DNA from: Thermogemmatispora aurantia
GTDB taxonomy: Bacteria; Chloroflexota; Ktedonobacteria; Ktedonobacterales; Ktedonobacteraceae
Length of the DNA: 64,000 nucleotides
Reading direction: 5' to 3'
Assembly (NCBI RefSeq): GCF_008974285.1
Contig: NZ_BKZV01000004.1
Location: 480,752 to 544,751 of the forward strand
In this document: in pieces, positions 43,181-52,003 of the stretch
How positions within the stretch are numbered: position 1 is the stretch's first letter
How the letters are laid out: each line of letters opens with the position of its first letter
Translations under genes and position numbers: made by a program
Notes under the pieces: generated by a model
The model's database searches: none
What the model was told of the DNA's origin: nothing
Seen by the model: the letters and a program-made list of their open reading frames with translations, nothing else

Positions 43181-44027
43181 CGGAACCGGACAACACCTAT
43201 GTGATCGACACCGAACACGCGGCCGAATTAGCGCGGCTGATGCAGCAGGATCGCCTGCTCACCAAGGCGATGGGGGCCTGTTACCCGAGGAAGGGATCAG
43301 CCTCCCCGAGATGGGCCGTGTGCTGGACCTGGCCTGTGGCCCGGGCGGCTGGCTGCTGGAACTGACCTTCTGCTTCCCGCGGGCCACCCTGCTCGGCGTC
43401 GATCTCAGCCCGGCGGTCGTCGAGTATGCCACCGCTCAGGCCCGCTCACGTGGCCTGCAGAACGTCCACTTTCAGGTGATGGATGTCATGGAGCCGCTGG
43501 CCTTCGAGGACGGCTCCTTCGACCTGATCAATGGCCGACTGCTCCTAGGCTTCATGCGGCCGGCGGCCTGGCCACGGCTGCTGGCCGAGTGCCGCCGCCT
43601 GCTCACCCCGGGCGGGATCATCCGTCTGACCGAAATGGAGCTGCCTCTCACCACCAGCCCAGCTTACGAGCGCTTCGGGGGCTACCTGACCGCTGCCCTT
43701 CAGCGAGCCAGGCAGAGCTTCTCGATGGACGGCCGCCACTTCAGCATCACGCCGGTGTTGCCGCGGCTGGTGCGCCAGGCAGGTTTTACGGATGTACACT
43801 TGCGGGCCACCGCCATCGAGTGGTCGACGGGCACCAAGGCCCGTTATCCCGTCTTCAAAGATCATTTCATCGCGATGGCTCTCTTACAGCCCTTTATCGC
43901 GAAGATGCAGGTGGCCACCAAAGAAGAGCTGGAGCAGCTCTATCAGCAGGCGGTGGCCGAGATGCAACGGGAGGACTTCTGTGCCGTCTGGACCCTGCTC
44001 ACCGTGTGGGGGCGCCAGCCTGGCTGA
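43177..44027 (+). pseudogene. SAM-dependent methyltransferase, frameshifted near the N-terminus
   Basis: Translation from the ATG at 43177 gives MTEPDNTYVIDTEHAAELARLMQQDRLLTKAMG, then the frame breaks in a run of five G (43272-43276). Adding one G yields GGLLPEEGISLPEMGRVLDLACGPGGWLLEL (SAM motif I) and an uninterrupted class I methyltransferase to 44027, with LLGVDLSP, FDLINGRLLLGFM and LLTPGGIIRLTE. A shorter product from the ATG at 43311 would still contain the SAM fold. A homopolymer sequencing error is as likely as true mutation. Confidence 0.75.
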
Positions 44028-44069
44028 GGGGGACCGGCCGTGGTGCTTGTCTGCTGACCAGGCTGCTCG

Positions 44070-44192
44070 ATGGCCTTGCTGGAAGGGCACTATAACCTTG
44101 AGGCGGCGATGCTGGATCGCTTTAGCAAGATCTCATCGTACCTGTCCTTAGAGATTCCGCCGCCAGAGTATACTCGGTCATTGCAGGAATGA
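44070..44192 (+). CDS. Possible 40-aa peptide or gene remnant
   Basis: MALLEGHYNLEAAMLDRF... SSYLSLEIPPPEY looks protein-like and follows the methyltransferase, but no ribosome site is seen and no family is known. May be the tail of a lost gene. Confidence 0.3.
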   Translation: MALLEGHYNLEAAMLDRFSKISSYLSLEIPPPEYTRSLQE

Positions 44193-44243
44193 AGGAGGCT
44201 TTCCTGAGCGGAGTTGTAAACCAGGCCTGCTGCTGGAGGCGCA

Positions 44244-46574
44244 CTAGGTAAAGGGTAGCGCTTGAGAGCACTGGGCAAGCTGTTCATAGACAGTGGCTGC
44301 AGAGGGGCGAGCGGCGGGGTCCTCGCGGAGCATGCCGCGGAGCACTTCGTAGAGGGCGACAGGGATGGTCAGGCGTGGCGGATCAGGCAGAGGACTGCGA
44401 TAGTGACCGGCATAGAAATGCTCACTATAGGGGAGGCGCTCCCCGCTGGTCAAAGCCTGATAGAGCACAACGCCGAGCGAGAAAATATCGCTGGCCGTCT
44501 CTACCCTTTCAGGATGCAGCAATTGCTCTGGAGAGCTGTATTCGGGAGTACCCACAAAGGGGATACTCCCGTCCTCTCGGCGCCAGAGGATAGTGTCAAC
44601 GCTCTCCGAGCGAGCGATGCTGAAATCGATGAGAACGGGTTCACCCTCGCGATCAATGATGATATTCTGCGGCTTAATATCGCGATGGATGACGGGCCTC
44701 TCCTTGGTATGGACATAATCGAGGGCCTGTGCCAATTTCATTCCAAGCCGGATGACCTCTGTGGGAGACAGCCACTCGCCCGCTTTCCAGTGCTGATCTA
44801 ACGACTTCCCCTCTACCCACTCCATCACGATACCTGGCGGATTCATCATGATATGATAAAAGCGGCATATATTGCGATGATATAGATTAGCGATAATTTG
44901 TCCTTCTCTTTGTAGTAACCTGGTACATCGTCTAATATCTTCACTGTTGAGGTCATGAGGTATATGAAGCAGCTTGATAGCGAAATAGCACTTACTCACA
45001 GGGTCCCAGGCTTTGACCACCTGGCTGGCTGGGGTACGGCCAAGAATTTCCTCGACGATATAACGTTCCGAAAGGGCCTCGCCGGGCAGGATCGTGCGCT
45101 GCACCAGAGCCAGGGTCTCCTCCTCTGCGAGCCATTCCTTCTCTTCCAGTTTCTGATATATATCAAGAATTTCATTGCACAGGAGGTCTGTATCTCTATA
45201 GGAAGCGTAGAGGGACTGGTCGACTGTTGGCTGCATCAATGGCTCACACATAGCCATCAGAAGAGCAGCAGCCTGGCGCCAATAGCCTACTACATCGACA
45301 TGGGTCCGGGAGCTGAAGTAGGGGCGGAAGATATCCCAATGCTGGAAAATGGTCGGGAACATATTGCGAAAGCTCAGGTGCGAAGCGTACTGGAGGGGAG
45401 TCTGTCGCCGATAGTGCTTCAGCAGGCGTGTAACAATAGTGCTCAGGGCCTGCTCGGCCTCCCTCAGAGGGGGAGGGAGAGCCGGGGCAGGCAAGCGTGT
45501 CGAGAGATACGTTTGAAAGTGGAGAGAAAAGGCCACATAAGCTGGCTCGCGTCCTCCGCCAGCAGACCAGGCGGGATTAGGCTGGATGAGACCATAACTC
45601 AGGAGCAGATCGACGTCGCGCTGATCCAGGCCATAGACTGGTCCGAAGAGAAGCTGTTCTAGCTTTTGCTGGCGCTCATCTTCTCGTAAGAAGGTAAGCA
45701 CCTGATCATAGTAGCGATGGAAACGGGATTCGACCTCATGAGCGGCCCTGGCAACGTCAACGGGAGCGGTGTGTTTGCCGTAGTGCTCGACCAGCTGGTA
45801 GCCCATAAGGCCTAACAAGTAGGGATGTCGCCCGCAATAGGCCAGCAGCTCGGCTCGCTGCGCCTCGTCGAGTTGGACGCCTGCCCTGGCCAGCTGATCG
45901 AAGTAGGCGGGCAGCTCGCTCTCATTGAACATGGCGAGCCGGCGTTCTAAAAACATGCTATCGGAGATCGTCTGCGGCTGGCTTTCGATGGCCTGCAGGG
46001 GCCGGCGTGCCTGCACGACCCAGGTCACCTGGCAGTCGGGTCCTGTCAGCTCGCGGAACCATTGCAGTTGGGCCGTATGGTCTGCAAAGAGGAGGCGAGC
46101 GTGATCAAAGCGGTCGATCAGAAAGATGACGTGTACATTGGCCTCACAGACTGCTCTAAAAAAGTGCCTGAGCATCTGCCAATGCAGCTCCGTGGACTGG
46201 CGGTTGAGAATCTTCCTGGCAGCTGTCCGGATCTGAGGCGTGATCAACTTGAGCGTTTCCAGCTCCTCTTTACAGCATGCTACCAGGTCGTAGAAGAAGT
46301 GCAGGGGGTTGCCGTAGGCTGTGAGCTTGATTTGAATGGGAAGCAGTCGGCGTCGGAGCAGTTCCTGGCGGGCCTCTGGCTCGATAAACGCCCGCGCAAT
46401 GAGCCAGGTTTTGCCAGTCTGGGGCAGGCCGATAATTGCCAGGCTGCCGCGCTGTTGCTCGGGCCGAATCACCCGATTCGCGATAGTTTCCAACGCCTCG
46501 GATCGACCGATAAAGTGGTCCCCGCCGAAGCTATTGCCCACCGAAGCAAAGGGATTTTCTGAGTAAGCGACCAT
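44244..46574 (-). CDS. AAA/STAND ATPase fused to an active-type Ser/Thr protein kinase
   Basis: 776 aa from the ATG at 46574 (site GAGGAGAG). N-terminal ATPase (about 20-300): FIGRSEAL, Walker A GLPQTGKT near residue 46, and FLIDRFDHARLL as Walker B-like. A helical middle (about 300-500) follows. The C-terminal kinase (about 510-770) has Lys in YFAIKLLHI, the catalytic loop HRDIKPQNIII, metal-binding IDFSIARS (DFS in place of DFG) and GTPEYSSPEQL, so it should be active. It begins 23 bases after the stop of the 1698-aa gene, in one operon. I infer a signalling ATPase-kinase of a conflict or stress system; the substrates could be the two partner proteins. Confidence 0.9.
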   Translation of the reverse strand: MVAYSENPFASVGNSFGGDHFIGRSEALETIANRVIRPEQQRGSLAIIGLPQTGKTWLIARAFIEPEARQELLRRRLLPIQIKLTAYGNPLHFFYDLVACCKEELETLKLITPQIRTAARKILNRQSTELHWQMLRHFFRAVCEANVHVIFLIDRFDHARLLFADHTAQLQWFRELTGPDCQVTWVVQARRPLQAIESQPQTISDSMFLERRLAMFNESELPAYFDQLARAGVQLDEAQRAELLAYCGRHPYLLGLMGYQLVEHYGKHTAPVDVARAAHEVESRFHRYYDQVLTFLREDERQQKLEQLLFGPVYGLDQRDVDLLLSYGLIQPNPAWSAGGGREPAYVAFSLHFQTYLSTRLPAPALPPPLREAEQALSTIVTRLLKHYRRQTPLQYASHLSFRNMFPTIFQHWDIFRPYFSSRTHVDVVGYWRQAAALLMAMCEPLMQPTVDQSLYASYRDTDLLCNEILDIYQKLEEKEWLAEEETLALVQRTILPGEALSERYIVEEILGRTPASQVVKAWDPVSKCYFAIKLLHIPHDLNSEDIRRCTRLLQREGQIIANLYHRNICRFYHIMMNPPGIVMEWVEGKSLDQHWKAGEWLSPTEVIRLGMKLAQALDYVHTKERPVIHRDIKPQNIIIDREGEPVLIDFSIARSESVDTILWRREDGSIPFVGTPEYSSPEQLLHPERVETASDIFSLGVVLYQALTSGERLPYSEHFYAGHYRSPLPDPPRLTIPVALYEVLRGMLREDPAARPSAATVYEQLAQCSQALPFT

Positions 46575-46597
46575 AGGTTCTCTCCTCGGCTCTGCCG

Positions 46598-49500
46598 TTA
46601 CGGATGAGCAAGAAGCCACTCCTTGAAGAGGCCCACGCGAATGGTGTAGCAATTGGCCCGCGTCTCGATCACCTCGCGCGCTGTCAGATCCTTCAGAATC
46701 TCATCGACGGAGGCCTCCGTCTTGACGCTGATGCTTTCACGTGTGCAGGGGCCGGTACGGCTGTTGAGAGCAATGGCGCTGAGCACGGCGCGTGCATCCT
46801 CTGATGGGATCGCATCCGGGGAGGTATCGCCAGAGCTGAGTAGATTGTCAAAGCAGGTGCTCTCATCCAGGGCATTGGCCCCCAGGATCAGCTCGTTTTT
46901 CACCTGCTCGACATCGGCCTGGGTCACGAGCGGATAGCGCTTGCGATTCATATACTCCACCAGACGACTGCAGAAAATCTGAATATAGTAGGGGCTGCAG
47001 GCTGTCAGATTGAGGATGCTCTCGATAGCCTTCTCACGATAGCGACTCTGCTCAAGCGGGCTTGCATTGTTGAGATGGATAGGCTCATCGATCAGCCTGC
47101 GCGCATCTTCTGGCCGCAGATAGCTGATGCGCTGGTCCTGAAAGGCGGCAAACTCATTGGGGAAGCCGGCCTTGAATTTGGGCATGACGTCCTGGCCCGC
47201 CAGAACTACGCTGAACAGATTCTGCTGGAGGAAGGCTTTCCAGTTCTTCATGAAGTCTTCTGAGAGCCGCCCTTTGAGGATCAGGCTGTAGATGTAGGAG
47301 AACTCATCCAGGAGCAGTACAATGCGAGTCTCGCCCCAGCCGCTACGCAGGGCGGCACGCTGGAAACTGTTCAAGACGCTCTGGAAGTAGGGCAGCGGCG
47401 TGGGATGAGCGTAAAACGCCGTCGCCTCGGGCACGCTGAAATTCGCCAGCGCAGGCCGTCGCCCAGCCTCAATTTCATCCTCGACGGCCGTCTGCAGCCC
47501 ATGTAAGATGCCGCCCAGGAGCTGATAGAGCAGAGGAACTCTGGCATGCTCGTCCATATACGAGCCAACGCTCCCCATATCAATGACCAGCAACTGGGTG
47601 TAGTGGCGCTGCAGATGCTGCTTGAGATGATAGAGGATCGAGGTTTTGCCTGAGCGTTTCTGACCAAAGATCACGATCCCGGTGCTCTGCTGGGAGGGAT
47701 TGCCCAGGGCCGCTGCAATGTTGGCGATCAGCTCTGAACGCCCATAAAACATGTGCTCATCGCGCACAATGCTGCCACTGGCATAAGCAGCGTAGGGGTT
47801 CTTAATATCCTCGAAGCTGTCGGCCGAGTAGAGGTTGATTGAGAAGGCATGCATCGACGTCTGTTGCCGCTCTCCCTGCCGTGTGCGATACTGAGCATAA
47901 ACCGGTAACGAAAAAGCCTGGGCCTGCAGCACCTGAGGAGTGACCTGCAGAGGTATGTGTTTGATGCGTTGCTCGCCACCGCGCAGCGAGCCTTCCAACT
48001 TGATCTCTGTCGCCTTGACGCGAAACGAATCGCTGTCTTCTTGACAGACCAGCTCAACCGCTTCCGCCGGGCTACAGCCGAGCTTGTTCTCAATCACCAG
48101 CTGCACCTCCAGAAGGCCGCTGTTGCTGTCCAGAGCGTAGGATTCCATGTCCTTGGGCAGTCGCAGGGTGAGCTGCGGTTTCGAACTGCGATAGAGCTGC
48201 TCCCGGTGGTTGGAGACCAGATCCTGAATGGCCGTGACCAGCGGGTAAATATGCTCGATCAAGAGGCGGGTTGGATTGGCCTCGATCTCCCTCCCCAGGT
48301 CCTTACAACGGCTGTCAATCTGCATACAGAGCCGCTCTTGCTCCTCAAAGGTGGTCTCTTGGCTCAGACTCAGCAGGGTTTCGAGAATCTTACGCAATTC
48401 TCCAAGCTGCAGCCGGTCATGCTCAAAGAGCAGCTTCGGTTCAACCTCACGCAGGCTCTTCAGATTATCCTCAATGCTGGCAGCAGTGAGCTGGAGGCGG
48501 CTGCTGATCGTGCTGATCTCCGTTGTGACTTCATGCCACTTGTGGTATTCCTTCCGCAATTTATCGTCCCAGAGCTTGCTGAAGTCCTTACGGGAGATCG
48601 CCCCTTCAGGAATGGTAATGCCCTGGCGCTGCAGATACTCCAGGGCCAGCTTGCAGTATTGGGGTTCATCGTGCAGTCGCGGGAGCAGACGACTCGCAGC
48701 AAAATGGCTGTGCAGGAGCAGGTAGGAGAGGGCATCGAAGAGCCTCTCTGGATCCTTATGGATAAGCAGGACTTGTAGCCCGTCATCTATGCCCAAATGC
48801 TTCGGGCTGCTGGGTACTTGCTCGCGGGAGAGAGTGGAGTAGAGGAAACGCACCAGCGCATTAATAGCATCCTGTTCATCGTGGCCATGCGGACGGCTGC
48901 GATCACAGTCATAGGCTCTTAGGGCCTCGCAGTAGCACTCGCGGGCTGTATCCAGGGCGAGGTGCTGGATGATGGCGGCATCACCGCGCGAGGCGAAGGA
49001 GCGGCAGAGATAGCGGTGGAGGAACTGATACTCCTCCCATTCCTCATGGTCGAGTACAATGCGTGCTGCCGAGAGGTAGTACTCAGCGCGCTCACGAGGG
49101 CGGTAGGTTCGCATAGTACTCGCCAGATTTTCCAGCTTGCTGAGGTCGCTGCGATCGAAGTTCTGATTATCGAAGTTCTGATTCAAGCGGCGGGAGTCTA
49201 TCCCTTCATACTTACAGCGGCTCAAGAAGAAGTCCGCAAATTTGCTGATTGAGCCTGAAGAGAAGTCGGTCAGGGCTGATTCCTCGATACTCAGATCGCT
49301 CAAGTTAGGCTCCTGGCCAGACTCGCGTGCCTGGATGATGGTATCCAGCAACTCGACGGAGCGTGGGTCAGATAGGTTCTCTCGCAGCAGGGCCTCGGCT
49401 TCTTCGGTCCGCCCCTGTTTGAGCAGACAGAGTGCCAGATTGCGCTGAGCGGCTCTATTATCTGGCTCCAGTTTGAGGACCTGGCGCATAGCCCGCTCGG

Positions 49501-51694
49501 CCTCGTTGGGATGCTCCTGCTTGAGATAGCAGATGGCAATGCGCCAATGGAGCTGGGCCTGACGGCTGGTGGGAAGGGGGGGCCGTTGACTCAGCATCTG
49601 TCTCAACAGGGTAATCGCCCCCTGATACTGGCCGGCTTTGTAATAGGCATCAACGAGCAGGTTGTCAATGCGCTGCTTATCGCTGAGGTGATGGCGGTTC
49701 TGTTGCAAGACCTCGATGGCTTCGGCGGGCCGATTCAGTTGCATCAAAAGCGCTGCCAGGTCTTTGACGGCACTGTCGAGCGTATCACCGAAACGAATGG
49801 CCTCGCGGAAGAGCGGTATGGCCCCCTCTAAATCCTTTTCAATCAATTGCTTGCGTTTGGCACGGGCGTAAGGATTGGAGCCGCGTGGCACGCCGCTGGC
49901 TCGAGCGAACTCAAGCCATTTCTGATAGCACTCGCGCGCCTCCGCATGCTCGGGGTCGAGATCGAGTACTTTGCGGGCCTGGGCACAGGCCTTTTCATAT
50001 TCACCTTCGTTGGCGTAGTCCTGGGCCAGAGCAAAGATCTGTTGGACATCGCGACGCCGTGCCACGTCGATGGCAAAAGGGCCGCGCTGGCTCATGCGCG
50101 CCTGGAAGGTCACGGGAATCTTGTTGGTGAGCGGTCGTCCCTGGAGGCGTTCCAACTCGGCCAACAGGTCGTCATCGCTGATGGCGCTGCGGTGGAAAAA
50201 GTAGTTGCGCTGGTCATCGCCCTGGAGAAAGCCCCAACGGTTCTCATGGTAACGAAAGATATTCCCACGCAGCAAGCGTGAGGTCTCAGTCCTGCGCGAG
50301 GTGCCATACAGCCCTGTGCTCCGGGCAGGACTGGAAAACGCGAACCGCTCCTGCAGCTCGGTTGCTGCCTGTGGCTGCGGCTGTGGCTGCTCGGGGGTCA
50401 GCTTCTCCCAGAAGCGGCGTTGCTCGCGGCTCCATTCCTGGGCCGCTTGCTGATACCTGTGGCGTTCACCTGCAGTGAAATGCCACGCGGCTGCCTCCCG
50501 CAGTGCTTCCTCGACCGTGCCGGCTAACAGCTTTTCGACCAGTCGGCCACCTGCTTCTTGCTGACCACGGGCCTGGAGCAAGTAGATCGCGGCTTCCAGG
50601 AGATGCTGGCTCTCGTCGTCGAGGCCCCGCTGCTGGATGACGCGATAGATCTCGTGCAGGGGGGTGTAGTCGTCGCTCTCTTTGAGCAGGTTGATATAGA
50701 CATACCAGGCATCCATGTAGCTGGTGATCGCCTCCAGTCTGAAAGCCTGGGTCAGAGCGTAGCAGGCCAGCTCTGGCTGAGACTCCGCTTGCTTGAGAGC
50801 CAGCACGGCCAGATTGTACCAGTCCGAGAAGAGCGGGGCGATGAAGGTCACCTCTTTATAGAGCGAGAGCGCCTCGGCGCCGTTGCCGTTGCTGGAGTAG
50901 CGCAAGAAGGCATAATGGCGTCTGGCAGCGGCAGAGTGAGGGATCTGCTTGATCAGCTGCTCCAGCTCGCTCAGAATCAGCTGAATGCGTCCAAACCGGG
51001 GAGCGAGCTCGTTCACTTTGAGGGCGTACTGATAGCGTGAGGCAAGCTGATCCCACTCTTTTTGATAGCCAGCGCTTTTGATTTCTTCGGGAAGTCGGAA
51101 GTGAATATCACGATCGAGTATAGCGAGCTGCGCTCCGCTGGCGCGGCCGTCGATGCGGGCAGCGATGTAGATCTGACGGCGCATGACCTCAGCGCTGAAA
51201 GGAGTGGGGGCATGGGGAGCATGCGCGCCGTTGCCCTGGTGGTCGGCTTCGTGCCCGTCCAGGGGGGAGGCTACTGCCGGCTGAGAAGGCTCCACGGGGG
51301 GACAAGCGTTGGCCAGGCTCACGCCTGGCTGCTGCGACGCTGGCTCTGGCGAGCTGCTCTCGCGCTCTATATCAAGGGGGAGCCCGGCGGGCCTGTCATT
51401 ACCTCCTGCCGGCTGTGCGCTCTCAGGTCTCATGGCTGGGGCGGCAGGCCCCTGCTGAAAGGGGCTGGCTGGTGAGTTCTCCTCAGCCTCTCCATTCATG
51501 ATTTCGCAACGATCAATGCGCTGGAGACGGATGAAGATGATGCGCCCGGCGGCTGTTTTGATCTGGGCGCGATCTCCTCCGGCGTTTTCCAGAATACCTC
51601 GGATTATTTCGCCTCTGTCCGTCTCGATCTCGACGACTCGACCAATGCTCTCTTGTAATGTTGCAAGCAGGGGATCGTCTGTACCTTTCTCCAT
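46598..51694 (-). CDS. Giant Sm-like/TPR/cold-shock/STAND-ATPase protein
   Basis: 1698 aa. Residues 1-66 (LQESIGRVVEIETDRGEIIRG...IIFIRLQRI) look like a small Sm/LSm-type beta barrel, followed by a disordered Pro/Ser linker. Helical repeats (about 170-450) precede a cold-shock-like beta domain (about 473-550; LLRGNIFRYHENRWGFLQ, NYFFHRS). Clear TPRs run about 560-800 (EYEKACAQARKVLDLDPEHAEA and others). A coiled coil (about 1080-1180) and an Ig-like segment (about 1190-1290) lead to the ATPase: FYGRSELI, Walker A FGQKRSGKTS near 1340, Walker B RIVLLLDEFSYIY near 1460, and a winged-helix tail (1620-1698). RNA-binding folds joined to a signalling ATPase suggest nucleic-acid sensing; that is inference. 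Confidence 0.9.
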   Translation of the reverse strand: MEKGTDDPLLATLQESIGRVVEIETDRGEIIRGILENAGGDRAQIKTAAGRIIFIRLQRIDRCEIMNGEAEENSPASPFQQGPAAPAMRPESAQPAGGNDRPAGLPLDIERESSSPEPASQQPGVSLANACPPVEPSQPAVASPLDGHEADHQGNGAHAPHAPTPFSAEVMRRQIYIAARIDGRASGAQLAILDRDIHFRLPEEIKSAGYQKEWDQLASRYQYALKVNELAPRFGRIQLILSELEQLIKQIPHSAAARRHYAFLRYSSNGNGAEALSLYKEVTFIAPLFSDWYNLAVLALKQAESQPELACYALTQAFRLEAITSYMDAWYVYINLLKESDDYTPLHEIYRVIQQRGLDDESQHLLEAAIYLLQARGQQEAGGRLVEKLLAGTVEEALREAAAWHFTAGERHRYQQAAQEWSREQRRFWEKLTPEQPQPQPQAATELQERFAFSSPARSTGLYGTSRRTETSRLLRGNIFRYHENRWGFLQGDDQRNYFFHRSAISDDDLLAELERLQGRPLTNKIPVTFQARMSQRGPFAIDVARRRDVQQIFALAQDYANEGEYEKACAQARKVLDLDPEHAEARECYQKWLEFARASGVPRGSNPYARAKRKQLIEKDLEGAIPLFREAIRFGDTLDSAVKDLAALLMQLNRPAEAIEVLQQNRHHLSDKQRIDNLLVDAYYKAGQYQGAITLLRQMLSQRPPLPTSRQAQLHWRIAICYLKQEHPNEAERAMRQVLKLEPDNRAAQRNLALCLLKQGRTEEAEALLRENLSDPRSVELLDTIIQARESGQEPNLSDLSIEESALTDFSSGSISKFADFFLSRCKYEGIDSRRLNQNFDNQNFDRSDLSKLENLASTMRTYRPRERAEYYLSAARIVLDHEEWEEYQFLHRYLCRSFASRGDAAIIQHLALDTARECYCEALRAYDCDRSRPHGHDEQDAINALVRFLYSTLSREQVPSSPKHLGIDDGLQVLLIHKDPERLFDALSYLLLHSHFAASRLLPRLHDEPQYCKLALEYLQRQGITIPEGAISRKDFSKLWDDKLRKEYHKWHEVTTEISTISSRLQLTAASIEDNLKSLREVEPKLLFEHDRLQLGELRKILETLLSLSQETTFEEQERLCMQIDSRCKDLGREIEANPTRLLIEHIYPLVTAIQDLVSNHREQLYRSSKPQLTLRLPKDMESYALDSNSGLLEVQLVIENKLGCSPAEAVELVCQEDSDSFRVKATEIKLEGSLRGGEQRIKHIPLQVTPQVLQAQAFSLPVYAQYRTRQGERQQTSMHAFSINLYSADSFEDIKNPYAAYASGSIVRDEHMFYGRSELIANIAAALGNPSQQSTGIVIFGQKRSGKTSILYHLKQHLQRHYTQLLVIDMGSVGSYMDEHARVPLLYQLLGGILHGLQTAVEDEIEAGRRPALANFSVPEATAFYAHPTPLPYFQSVLNSFQRAALRSGWGETRIVLLLDEFSYIYSLILKGRLSEDFMKNWKAFLQQNLFSVVLAGQDVMPKFKAGFPNEFAAFQDQRISYLRPEDARRLIDEPIHLNNASPLEQSRYREKAIESILNLTACSPYYIQIFCSRLVEYMNRKRYPLVTQADVEQVKNELILGANALDESTCFDNLLSSGDTSPDAIPSEDARAVLSAIALNSRTGPCTRESISVKTEASVDEILKDLTAREVIETRANCYTIRVGLFKEWLLAHP

Positions 51695-51789
51695 AGTCTC
51701 GCTCGCTTCCCGATCGTAGTTTGGCTGGCACCTGCGGTCGATTCTGTCGATGGTGTGAGTATATGCGCGCCCGAAGCGCCTTCGTGCTC

Positions 51790-51818
51790 ATTATAATCGT
51801 TACTCCTTTGAGTTTCAA
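51790..51818 (-). promoter_or_regulatory. Promoter of the giant ATPase operon
   Basis: Minus strand: TTGAAA, 17-bp spacer, TATAAT (the -10 is the complement of 51790-51795). About 95 bases ahead of the start codon. Confidence 0.65.
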
Positions 51819-51882
51819 GTAAGCATTAGACCCATCTCGCGTCTCGGGTATCGAGAGCCTAAATTGCTTCTCAGGACAGCCG

Positions 51883-51911
51883 TTGACAGGATAGAGACGG
51901 TGATTTATAGT
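51883..51911 (+). promoter_or_regulatory. Promoter of the NERD-pseudokinase gene
   Basis: TTGACA (51883-51888), 17-bp spacer, TATAGT (51906-51911); about 90 bases ahead of the start codon. Confidence 0.7.
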
Positions 51912-52003
51912 ACAAAGAAACGGCTGTTTCGAGCGAATCCGGCTATCGTCTGCTGGCAGGCGCTAAATGCCCTGTCTACACTCTTCCCGTGGAGGGAATA
52001 ACC

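Larger units (their letters stand above)
51695..52003. other. Divergent regulatory region of the kinase/ATPase system
   Basis: 309 bases separating the giant ATPase gene (minus) from the NERD gene (plus), with near-consensus promoters facing both ways. No other gene seen. Confidence 0.7.
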
